Below, piece by piece: positions 56,242-64,000 of a stretch of DNA of 64,000 bases. Source of the stretch: Hypericum androsaemum (lineage: Eukaryota; Streptophyta; Magnoliopsida; Malpighiales; Hypericaceae); the NCBI GenBank assembly GCA_963995505.1, contig OZ023181.1:12396221-12460220 (forward strand), written 5' to 3'. A program made the translations under genes and the position numbers. The notes beneath the pieces are model-generated. The model worked only from the letters and a program-made list of their open reading frames with translations, was not told where the DNA came from and ran no database searches. The first letter of the stretch is position 1. Each line of letters opens with the position of its first letter.

Positions 56242-59200
56242 GTGGTACGTAATCCGCCTTTAGATCTTGATGAAGATGGGGATGTAGAATCTGATGCTAC
56301 GTTGGATGTGAGGAGGGGAGGAAGGGCTGTACGTGGGTTGAGAGGACGTGGGAGAGGAGATGGAGGCCGTGGTGATGCTGGCCGTGGCCCTAGGAGGGAG
56401 GTGTATAGAATGGATGATCGTGGAGATGATTATGTTAGGAGGATAGATCGTCCGTTTAAAATGAACATTGAGAAGTTTTATGGGGAGGCAGATGTGGAAG
56501 CCTTTCTGAATTGGTTTGACTCCGTAGAGAAGTATTTTGATTGTATGGAGCTCACGGAAGAACAAAAAGTAAGCTACGTTGCTTTCAAGCTAGAATCTGG
56601 TGCTGCGGTGTGGTGGCGTAAAGAGCAAGAATCTCGCAGAAGGAGAGGTGATCTACCTATTCATGATTGGCCAACCATGGAGCAAGCACTTAGGGAAAGA
56701 TTTCTGCCCGTAGACTATCATCAGACCTTGTTCTCCCAATTCTTGTCTTGCACGCAAGGTAACAAGTCTGTTGATGAGTATATTGCTGAATTTATGAGAT
56801 TGGCTGCCCGGAATGATGTGGAAGAACATGAGGACCAAATGATTGCGAGGTTCATTGATGGCTTGCACTATGAAGTGAAGAGTCGTATGGAGTTTGACAC
56901 GTTCCTGTATTTCCAAGACGAGTGCAACAAGGCACGCAAGATTGGAGCTGCCCTAAAGAAGAAGAGAGTGGTTGGCAATCGTTACACCCCTGGCCAGACT
57001 TCAAATTTTGCTCGTGGACCAGAGAATAACCCCACGCCAACTGGAGATGCAAGAGTTGTGCCTCGGCCCAGGCCAGCCCTTTCTAATACCGAGCAAGTTC
57101 AGAGGAAAGGCAAGGAGGTTGCTGAGGGTTCTTCGCGAATAAAATGCTTCAAGTGCAATGAAATAGGGCACAGATCAAGTGAGTGTCCAAAAAGAAAGTT
57201 TGTGCAATTGTGTGAGGCTGAAGGAGATCAGAAGGATGCTCTCTTTTGCGCACCTGTTGAGGAAAGTGAGGAGGAGTCACAAGATGAAATTGGTGATGAT
57301 GAGGAATACTGTGGAGTCATGAGGAAGTTGGCTTTGTCCGTGGAGAAAAAAGATGCAACTCAGCGTCACAACCTGTTCCGCACAAGATGTCATGTAGGAA
57401 AGGAAGTTTGTGATGTTATTGTTGATGGAGGAAGTCAGGAGAACTTCAAAAGTGCAAGCACGGTGGAGAAACTCGGGTTGAAGACCACCCCACATCCTGC
57501 TCCTTACTCTATTGGGTGGGTGCAATCTGGAGGAAGTATTCGGGTTGATTCACGTTGCCAAGTGCCAATCTCCATTGGACAATTCACTGATGTTGTGACT
57601 TGCGATGTGCTTTGCACGGATGCATGCAATATTCTGCTTGGGAGGCCTTGGGAGTATGATAATAAGGCAGTGCATAAGGGAGAGGAGAACACGTACGAAG
57701 TGATTAAAAATGGTCAGAAGTTCACGTTGCTTCCAAGAAAACCGAAGAATCTTGGCAAGAAGGGGAGCAACCTTGTGCAAATGGTGACGCTACTGACTTC
57801 GTTCAAGGAATTCCAACTCTCCCTAAAGGAGGCAGGAGTATGCCACGTCCTTCTATTGGACAACAATCTGAAGCAAGACACAAGGAGCAAAGAAGTCCTT
57901 CCATACGAAGTCCAAGTGCTCCTACGAGACTTCGTGGATGTCTTTCCCTTAGATCTGCCTAAGGGACTACCTCCTATGCGTGAAATTCAACACAACATTG
58001 ACCTTGTTCCAGGTGCCACCCTCCCGAATTTACCTCATTATAAAATGAGTCCTGAAGAGCACAAAGTTTTAAAGTTGCAAGTGCAAGAGCTTCTGGAGCG
58101 TGGATCAATACGTGAGAGCCTTAGTCCTTGTGGAGTTCCTGCCTTGTTAGTTCCTAAAAAGGATGGCTCTTGGCGAATGTGCGTGGACAGCAGAGCCATC
58201 AACAAGATCACAGTGGGGTATAGATTTCCTATCCCTAGACTTGAAGATATGCTTGATAATCTGAGTGGTTCCACTATTTTCTCTAAGATAGATTTAAAAA
58301 GTGGTTACCATCAGATTAGAATAAGGCCTGGTGATGAGTGGAAAACGGCCTTTAAGACCAAGGAGGGGCTGTACGAATGGTTGGTCATGCCATTCGGGTT
58401 GACAAATGCCCCTAGTACGTTTATGAGGCTGATGCACCAAGTTTTACGACCATTTCTTGATAAGTTTGTGGTGGTCTATTTTGATGACATTCTGGTGTAT
58501 AGCAAGACGAAAGAAGATCATGTCAAGCACCTTCGTGAAGTCCTTGCCACCCTGAGGAGGAATGAGCTGTATGCAAACCTTGCCAAGTGCACATTTTGGC
58601 AAGAAGAGCTTCTGTTCTTAGGATTTATTGTTGGAAAAGAAGGTGTACGAGCTGATCAAGCAAAGGTGGAAGCAATTCAAGCCTGGCCTCAGCCAAAAAG
58701 TGTCTCGCAAGTAAGAAGTTTCCTTGGCTTGGCTTCATTTTATAGGCGTTTCATACGTGGGTTTAGTGTGATCGCTGCCCCTATTACATCATTGCTTAAG
58801 AAGGGAGTGCCTTTTGAATGGAGTGAAGAAGTAGACAAAGCTTTTGCTACCTTGAAAGAACAATTAAGCTCCGCACCAGTTCTGGCTCTTCCTGATTTTG
58901 GCAAGCTATTTGAAGTAGAAGTGGATGCTTCCGGAGTTGGCATAGGCGCTGTTCTTAGTCAAGAGAAGAGGACTATTGCTTATTTCAGCGAAAAACTCAG
59001 CGAGCACAGGCAGACTTGGAGCACCTATGAAAAGGAGTTCTACGCTGTGTTTAGAGCATTGAAAACATGGGAGCACTACCTGGTGGGCAAGGAGTTTGTT
59101 TTGTACACGGATCATCGTGCTTTGAAGTTTCTGAATGATCAAACACGATTGGCAAGCCATATGCATGCGAGGTGGTCAACTTATTTGCAACGATTTCCTT

Positions 59201-59301
59201 TCAAGATTGCGCACAAGAGTGGCAAGACCAACCTGGTTGCTGATGCACTAAGTAGGATGGTCTTATTTGATATGAATCCTAGCAGCTTTATAAAGCACTA
59301 G
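56242..59301 (+). CDS. gag-pol: Element E gag-PR-RT-RNaseH, cut by D
   Basis: A 1,019-codon frame without internal stops. Gag core around NIEKFYGEADVEAFLNWFDS, CCHC knuckle CFKCNEIGHRSSEC near residue 302, protease VIVDGGSQENF near 393. RT with [20 protein letters not shown] and YFDD near 746. RNaseH with [26 protein letters not shown] and VADALSRM. Immediately after RNaseH the frame enters the D LTR and stops at 59301, the last ~11 residues being D sequence. The integrase half lies at 61761-63063. The first codon given is only the upstream limit of the open frame, since the native start lies at 56102. Confidence 0.92.
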   Translation: MVRNPPLDLDEDGDVESDATLDVRRGGRAVRGLRGRGRGDGGRGDAGRGPRREVYRMDDRGDDYVRRIDRPFKMNIEKFYGEADVEAFLNWFDSVEKYFDCMELTEEQKVSYVAFKLESGAAVWWRKEQESRRRRGDLPIHDWPTMEQALRERFLPVDYHQTLFSQFLSCTQGNKSVDEYIAEFMRLAARNDVEEHEDQMIARFIDGLHYEVKSRMEFDTFLYFQDECNKARKIGAALKKKRVVGNRYTPGQTSNFARGPENNPTPTGDARVVPRPRPALSNTEQVQRKGKEVAEGSSRIKCFKCNEIGHRSSECPKRKFVQLCEAEGDQKDALFCAPVEESEEESQDEIGDDEEYCGVMRKLALSVEKKDATQRHNLFRTRCHVGKEVCDVIVDGGSQENFKSASTVEKLGLKTTPHPAPYSIGWVQSGGSIRVDSRCQVPISIGQFTDVVTCDVLCTDACNILLGRPWEYDNKAVHKGEENTYEVIKNGQKFTLLPRKPKNLGKKGSNLVQMVTLLTSFKEFQLSLKEAGVCHVLLLDNNLKQDTRSKEVLPYEVQVLLRDFVDVFPLDLPKGLPPMREIQHNIDLVPGATLPNLPHYKMSPEEHKVLKLQVQELLERGSIRESLSPCGVPALLVPKKDGSWRMCVDSRAINKITVGYRFPIPRLEDMLDNLSGSTIFSKIDLKSGYHQIRIRPGDEWKTAFKTKEGLYEWLVMPFGLTNAPSTFMRLMHQVLRPFLDKFVVVYFDDILVYSKTKEDHVKHLREVLATLRRNELYANLAKCTFWQEELLFLGFIVGKEGVRADQAKVEAIQAWPQPKSVSQVRSFLGLASFYRRFIRGFSVIAAPITSLLKKGVPFEWSEEVDKAFATLKEQLSSAPVLALPDFGKLFEVEVDASGVGIGAVLSQEKRTIAYFSEKLSEHRQTWSTYEKEFYAVFRALKTWEHYLVGKEFVLYTDHRALKFLNDQTRLASHMHARWSTYLQRFPFKIAHKSGKTNLVADALSRMVLFDMNPSSFIKH

Positions 59302-60037
59302 TCTGACCAATTGTGAGAGCATGTGCAAAGCACTTCAAGTTGCAATTTAACGGGCTGATTTCCAAGCTTATATTGAAGAGTTGGACTCAAGTGAGTTCAT
59401 TGAAGTCCATTGTGGAAGAACCACGAATTTGAGAGCATTAATTCATGTTAAAGAAGGAAATTTCAGCAGCAAAGATCTTGAAGATTCATTCTCTCTGATT
59501 TGGGCATTCTATTTAGGAAGTTTATTTCAGCCATTAGTTTTGATTAGGAAGTTATATTCCAACAACTCTTGGCTTATTTAGATTGTTGGACACGTTTTTA
59601 GCCTTCCTAAAAGGCTGAGATTTGTTTCCTTTTTAGTTTCCCTTTCCAGCCAGATTTTTAGGAGTTGTTTGATTTGGAATCTCTTTGTAATATTGAGCCT
59701 ATTTATAGAGGCTTATGCAATGAGAAAAGTAGACAATTATTGATTGAAAAACGTGGGCTTTGCTCTCTTGGTTCTTCGGAACTGTTCGAACACAACGGAG
59801 GGATTCCGTCGAGTTCACTATCGACTTATCAAGCGGATCTTCATCACCGTTTGTGGCGTCATCGACATATCAAGGTTCTTTGTTTCAACTCAAGCAGCGG
59901 GTCGCGGTCTTAATACCAAGGTTCTTGTTTGGTTGTGAGCATCGGGTCGAGATCTCCATCACGAACTGATTTAGAACGATCTGGGAATTCACGCTTTGTG
60001 GCCGGGTCTCGTCGCATCGTTGGCGAGGTTCGTATCA
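59268..60037 (+). repeat. Left (5') LTR of element D, B-type
   Basis: 770 bp, TGATATGAATCC to TTCGTATCA. From about 59460 on it is very close to the B1 LTRs (TTTCAGCAGCAAAGATCTTG and following), while its first ~190 bp are more diverged. Confidence 0.92.
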
Positions 60038-60039
60038 TT

Positions 60040-60051
60040 TGGTATCAGAGC
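60040..60051 (+). promoter_or_regulatory. Primer-binding site of element D
   Basis: TGGTATCAGAGC, the standard form found in B1, whereas C1, which resembles the interior of D, has TGGTATCAAAGC. Confidence 0.92.
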
Positions 60052-60285
60052 TTAGGCTCTACTTCAGATCATCTATCTTTAAATTTCGTTTTTTTTTATC
60101 ATTAGTTTTCTTTGTTCTTATTTTATTCTGAGTTGGTGAAAGAAAAAAAAAAGAGAGAAAAAAAAATTCTGAAAAAAAGAAAGAAAGAAAGGGAGGCAGC
60201 CTAGAAAAGAAGAAGAAAGAAGGCTGTTAAAAAAAATCCGAAAAAAAGAAAAAGTAGAGTGGAAAGAAAAGAGAATTGTGAAAAA
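60052..60285 (+). other. Leader of element D
   Basis: About 230 bp, first like the C1 leader, then purine-rich with repeated GAAAGAAAGAAAG. No ORF of interest. Confidence 0.75.
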
Positions 60286-61158
60286 ATGTCTTGCAACTAC
60301 ACAAGAAGAGATTTTGAAGCTGATTTGTCAATGCTTGATCCAAAGATTATAGAGGCCATGATGAGTGGGATTAGGCATATAATGAGAACTGAGGTCAAGA
60401 AGCTCAGCGAAAAGATAGACCGGATATGGTGCAAACAAGAGCAACCACATGAAGTTCCTCACCTCTGTAGAGGAAAACGAATTCATCCAAGGAAGATTAT
60501 AGAGAACACCATTCCCACTATTGGGAACGAGGTATGTAGTTCTGACGATTTGGAGGTTACATCTGAAGAGATTATTGAAGAAGAGGTTTTGACATGGGAG
60601 GAATTTGGTGAATATTCTATTGACTTGTTTGATGGAGAATGTTTTGATCAGCATAACATGTCACTTCTTTACTTGAGGAATTTGTTCAACGAATCAGAAG
60701 TTGTGGAAGTTGTTCACATGAACAAGTGCATAATTCCTATTGATGGTGAACATGAAGAACTTGTTGTTGCTGTTAAAAAGGAAGAGGCTCAGCCCATATC
60801 TTACATGTCTCCAGATTTCCATGTTGAATATGTTGAGCACATTGACTTCTTGGGAGTGGACAAGTTTGATTATATTAGAGGTTCACCGTTGATCAACATC
60901 TGGATTAGTTTGAAGTTCAAAGAAAGGCTTAAACGGATTAGCAAAGCTTTTGAGTTGGAGATGACTTCAGATTCTTTAAGATCGAAGTACTTGTTCTGCT
61001 GGAACGGAAGGTATCAAGTGCAGCCACGACGTTCAAAGAGTTCATCTTGCACCAGCATGGTTGTGAGTTGGCAAAAGGATGACAGATGCAAGGATTTGAG
61101 GACAAATCCATTTCAAGAGGAGGGGAATGATATGAATCAGATCTGCAAGAAGCCATAA
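60286..61158 (+). CDS. D ORF, unknown function (non-autonomous element protein)
   Basis: 290 residues from MSCNYTRRDFEA, uninterrupted, ending 31 bases inside the 3' LTR. An in-frame ATG nine codons earlier exists, but the chosen start is the one conserved in B1 and C1. Blocks: SGIRHIMRTEVKKLSEKIDR (probably helical), KQEQPHEVPHLCRGKRI, EEVLTWEEFGEYSIDLFDGE, QPISYMSPDFHVEYVEHIDF, FDYIRGSPLINIWISLKFKE, RYQVQPRRSK and the A-like end [13 protein letters not shown]. No gag core, CCHC knuckle or catalytic motif is evident. It is the only full-length uninterrupted copy of the C-type ORF in the window. Confidence 0.87.
   Translation: MSCNYTRRDFEADLSMLDPKIIEAMMSGIRHIMRTEVKKLSEKIDRIWCKQEQPHEVPHLCRGKRIHPRKIIENTIPTIGNEVCSSDDLEVTSEEIIEEEVLTWEEFGEYSIDLFDGECFDQHNMSLLYLRNLFNESEVVEVVHMNKCIIPIDGEHEELVVAVKKEEAQPISYMSPDFHVEYVEHIDFLGVDKFDYIRGSPLINIWISLKFKERLKRISKAFELEMTSDSLRSKYLFCWNGRYQVQPRRSKSSSCTSMVVSWQKDDRCKDLRTNPFQEEGNDMNQICKKP
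61115..61127 (+). promoter_or_regulatory. Polypurine tract of element D
   Basis: AAGAGGAGGGGAA before the 3' LTR. Confidence 0.88.
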
Positions 61159-61755
61159 TTATTTAATAATTCGTTTTTGAGTTTCAAAGTCTATTTAGGA
61201 AGTTAATTATATGTTATTTTCGTTTTATAAAAGTTCTAGTCTATTTAGGAAGTCAATAATTTGAGAATTTCGTTTCTTTAAGAGTTCAAGTCAGTTTAGG
61301 AATGTGATTATGTGATAATCACGTTTTTAGCAATCATAGGAGTACTAGACTTGTTTTCCTTTTTAGTTTCCCTTTTTAAGTCATATTTATCTAGTTAGAA
61401 GTTATATTTAATTAGGAATCTCTTTGTAACAATCTGCCTATATATAAAGGCATTATCAATGAGAATATGAAGAATAATTTGAGTACAAAAAACGTGGGCT
61501 TTGCTCTCTTGGTTCTTCGGAACTGTTCGAACACAGCGGAGGGATTCCGTTCGTTCACCTTCGACTTATCAAGCGGATCTACATCACCGTTTGTGGCGTC
61601 TTCATCAATTCAAGGTTCTTGTTTCCCTACAGCAGCGGGTCGAGGTTGTTCATACCGAGGTTCTTGCAAAGGTGCAAACAACGGGTCGAGATTTCCATCA
61701 ATCTGAACGTAGAAAGATCCAGCTTTCGCGTGGATCCGTAACGAGATTCACATCA
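61128..61755 (+). repeat. Right (3') LTR of element D, C-type
   Basis: 628 bp, TGATATGAATCAG to GATTCACATCA, matching the C1 LTRs rather than the left LTR of D. CCTATATATAAAGGC near 61437 is a likely TATA region. The core CTTATCAAGCGGAT is at 61565-61578. Confidence 0.93.
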
Positions 61756-61760
61756 TTATT

Positions 61761-63063
61761 GCTCACGGAGCTTAAGAGTGAGATCACGGCTTTTGAGAGC
61801 CTTCGTGAGCTCTATGAAGAAGATGAGGACTTTGGTGCAATCTGGAAGTCGTGCAAGGGAGGTAAGGGCGTGCGAGACTACCACATGCATGATGGGTATC
61901 TTATGAAGGGAAATCAGTTGTGTGTGCCAAAGACTTCATTGAGAGAACATTTAGTGTGGGAGTTGCACGGAGGAGGGCTGTCCGCACATTTGGGGCGTGA
62001 TAAAACACTTGCTGCTTTGTCTTCACGTTTCTATTGGCCTAGAATCAGCAAGGACGTGGAGAGGATGGTTAGACACTGCCGTGTGTGTCAAGAAACCAAG
62101 GGGCAAGTACAAAACACCGGGCTGTACACCCCTCTCCCGATTCCGAAGCAAGTGTGGGAGGACTTGAGCATGGATTTCGTGCTTGGCTTGCCTCGCACCC
62201 CGCGTGGCTTTGACTCTATTTTTGTTGTGGTAGACAGGTTGTCAAAGATGTCCCATTTCATACCATGCCGCAAGACATCAGATGCCACGGGAGTTGCAAG
62301 ACTATTCTTTAAAGAGATAGTTTGCCTACACGGAGTTCCTCGCACCATCACATCTGATCGTGACACGAAGTTCCTCTCTAGCTTTTGGCAAACATTGTGG
62401 CGAATGTTTGATGCGACTTTGCAATTCAGCACCACGACACACCCTCAGACTGATGGGCAAACGGAGGCCACAAATCGCACACTCGGAAGCATGCTACGAA
62501 GCCTATGTCACGAGAAGAAAAGGCAATGGGATCTTGCAATCCCTATTGCTGAGTTTGCATACAACGGAGCAGTGCACCGTTCTACAGGAGAGTCACCTTT
62601 CTCATTGGTGTATATTAAGGTTCCTAATCACCTTGTTGATGTTTCTAGCATTTGCAAGCCAACAGGAGCAAATGCAACCGCGGTGACATTCGCTGAGCAT
62701 GCACATGATGTGTTGGAGGCTGTTAAGAAGAGGTTGGCTATGACTTATGCCAAGGAGAAGGCCAAAGTGGATGCTCACCGAAGAGTGCAACTTTTCCAAC
62801 CTGGAGAAGAGGTGATGGTGTACTTCAGGAAGGAGCGGATGCCCTCCCATTTAGGAGGCAAGTTGCAACAGCGAAGATTTGGACCCTACAAAGTGCTAAG
62901 AAGGGTGAATGACAATGCGTATGTGATCGATTTGCCGGACGAGTTTGGCATCTCCAAAACTTTTAATGTGGCCGATTTGACACCATACTACAATCCATTG
63001 CCTTTGCCTTTCAGACTAGCAACTCGAGACGAGTCCAATTTTAAGAAGGGGTGGCTGACGTAG
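61761..63063 (+). CDS. pol: Element E integrase segment (pol, 3' part)
   Basis: About 433 codons continuing pol of E after the D insertion: LTELKSEITAFESLRELYEE, the zinc region [14 protein letters not shown] and HCRVCQ, the catalytic core [17 protein letters not shown] and [10 protein letters not shown], then [20 protein letters not shown] and [15 protein letters not shown]. It ends KKGWLT-stop at 63063, a few bases inside the 3' LTR. No chromodomain is visible. The open frame extends upstream into the D LTR (from 61501), which is coincidental. By itself the segment has no native start. Confidence 0.9.
63043..63055 (+). promoter_or_regulatory. Polypurine tract of element E (interrupted)
   Basis: AAGAAGGGGTGGC before the 3' LTR. 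It is the tract of F and G with two pyrimidines. Confidence 0.7.
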
Positions 63064-63569
63064 GACGTCCCAAATCAAGGTACAAGGACGTGCACAAGGG
63101 TGTGCATGAGCTGCATGGGATCCTCAAGTCGTTTATTTAATGTGTTGCTTTTTATTTTCTGGATTGTAATAATTAGGACATGTTTCGTTTTCTTTCCTTC
63201 TGTTGCTAAAGGGGGGTTTAGCAACTAATAATGAGGCGTGTTAATGTTAGTTATGGCTGTCCTAATATGGACGTGGAAAGGGAAAAGATTGTAACAGCTG
63301 GAGCCTTAATTTCTGGCTGGAATTTAGCTCGTTTAAATTAAGCATCACAAAGAAGGAAATGACATGTTGAATTAATCCAGAATATTCTGAGTTTGCTAAG
63401 GCAAAGAGGAGCACGTTTTGTGCTTGTTGTTTTTTTTTTGCCATTGATTGGCCGCCTAGCAATAGGCAAACCTCAATCACCCTACGAAAGTTGGTGATTG
63501 TTGTAAATCTTTCATTGAGTTCATTCCAGAATTCACAAACACACAAGTTAATTCCGCTGTGCAACATTA
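63056..63569 (+). repeat. 3' LTR of element E
   Basis: 514 bp, differing from the 5' LTR by one base near 63276, two adjacent bases near 63520 and homopolymer lengths. Confidence 0.94.
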
Positions 63570-64000
63570 TGTTGGAGCTAACGGAATACAGGTTGATGAA
63601 GAAAAGATCCGAGCTATCCGTGAATGGCCAAGCCCTACAAGTGTTGCTAATGTTAGGAGCTTTCATGGACTAGCTAGTTTTTATAGGAGATTTGTGAAGG
63701 CTTTAGTAGCATAGCCGCACCCATAACTGAAGTCATCAAGAAGAACGTGGGCTTTACTTGGGGAGAAGCTCAAGAGAAGGCCTTCCAACTACTAAAAGGG
63801 AAGTTGACTAATGCACCCTTGTTAGCTTTACCTAATTTCTCTAAGACTTTTGAAATAGAGTGTGATGCTTCTGGTATAGGAATTGGAGCTGTCCTTATGC
63901 AAGAAGGAAGACCCATTGCATACTTTAGTGAGAAACTAAGTGGTGCAACCTTGAATTACCCGACCTATGAAAGGAGTTGTACGCACTAGTTCGAGCATTG
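63570..64000 (+). pseudogene. Element H pol fragment (RT end and RNase H), right of E
   Basis: Continues the A-type pol from [20 protein letters not shown] to RNaseH ([30 protein letters not shown]). Compared with A, one base is missing near 63700 (GAAGGCTTTAG against GAAGGACTTTAG) and another near 63969, so the frame is broken twice. The sequence is cut by the window end. Confidence 0.92.

Larger units (their letters stand above)
59268..61755 (+). mobile_element. Element D: non-autonomous element with two different LTRs, inserted in E
   Basis: 2,488 bp inserted in pol of E with perfect TSD TTATT (59263-59267 and 61756-61760). The left LTR (59268-60037, 770 bp) is B-type, the right LTR (61128-61755, 628 bp) is C-type. 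Leader and ORF follow C1, not B1. The type switch falls at the primer-binding site: TTTGGTATCAGAGC as in B1, then TTAGGCTCTACTTCAG as in C1. The clean TSD argues that this chimera was formed before integration. Confidence 0.93.
55414..63569 (+). mobile_element. Element E: gypsy retrotransposon inserted in H, interrupted by D
   Basis: E has 514-bp LTRs at 55414-55927 and 63056-63569, perfect TSD TGTTG (55409-55413 and 63570-63574), and ends TGACGTAGG and CAACATTA. LTR differences are about three substitutions and small homopolymer indels. Without D the element is about 5.66 kb with gag-PR-RT-RNaseH-IN. Related to F and G by protein sequence (gag start MADP, end NVADLTPY). It is damaged by D and by a frame break at a poly-C run. 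Confidence 0.94.
54101..64000 (+). mobile_element. Element H: rearranged A-type gypsy element, carrying E, running off the window
   Basis: H starts against satellite with an A-type LTR (54101-54920), followed by primer site and A-type leader. Then come a C-type LTR fragment with its own primer site (about 55027-55327), an A-type RT fragment (55328-55413), the nested element E, and more A-type RT-RNaseH (63570-64000). Gag, protease and the first part of RT are absent. The 3' end lies outside the window. Confidence 0.88.

Noticed and set aside
61501..61760. Integrase frame starting at 61501 with 86 extra residues
   Set aside because: Those residues come from the C-type LTR of D read in a chance open frame. 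Homology to integrase starts only after the TSD.

Overview
The window is repeat-rich plant nuclear DNA, probably from a flowering plant. It shows no host gene, tRNA, rRNA or CRISPR array. Two kinds of sequence account for nearly everything: a satellite built on a 10-bp pyrimidine-rich unit (plus strand CCTTTTCTTG), about 30 kb in four blocks of the same orientation (446-5668, 6773-17886, 37338-41802, 44558-54100), and Ty3/gypsy LTR retrotransposons inserted into it and into one another. The plant assignment rests on the element types: gypsy polyproteins in PR-RT-RNaseH-IN order, primer sites matching plant initiator tRNA-Met, and a C-terminal GPMTRARA motif encoded inside the LTR. From memory, that motif resembles the CR-motif of plant centromeric (CRM-type) chromoviruses, which would fit a centromeric or pericentromeric location. 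No species can be named.

Layout: 1-445 looks like the 3' end of an unrelated LTR. 5669-6772 is a minus-strand remnant (3' LTR plus the end of pol) of an A-type element. 17887-37337 is a four-element nest. Element G (minus strand, TSD TTTTC) sits in the satellite. Non-autonomous element C1 (minus strand, TSD ATCAT) sits in G. Elements F (plus strand, TSD GATAC) and A (plus strand, TSD ATATG) sit separately in C1. 41803-44557 is B1, a second non-autonomous element. 54101-64000 (running off the end) is H, a rearranged A-type element carrying E (TSD TGTTG), which carries D (TSD TTATT). LTR divergence counted by eye agrees with the nesting: about 13 substitutions and an indel in G, 3 in C1, 2 each in F and A.

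Element A has one uninterrupted 1,595-codon gag-pol frame and nearly identical LTRs, so it is the best candidate for a recently active autonomous element. F keeps gag but has lost protease and the start of RT. G is multiply broken. E is coherent apart from a poly-C frame break and the D insertion. B1, C1 and D share an ORF of about 290-340 codons with no pol domain that I recognise, and the same polypurine tract and final coding residues as A. They look like non-autonomous partners of A-type elements.

The most interesting signals are signs of reverse transcription between co-packaged RNAs. D is flanked by a perfect TSD yet has two different LTRs, B-type on the left and C-type on the right, with the switch at the primer-binding site. 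H contains what looks like the R-U5-PBS 5' end of a C-type RNA spliced between an A-type leader and A-type pol. All alignments were done by eye.
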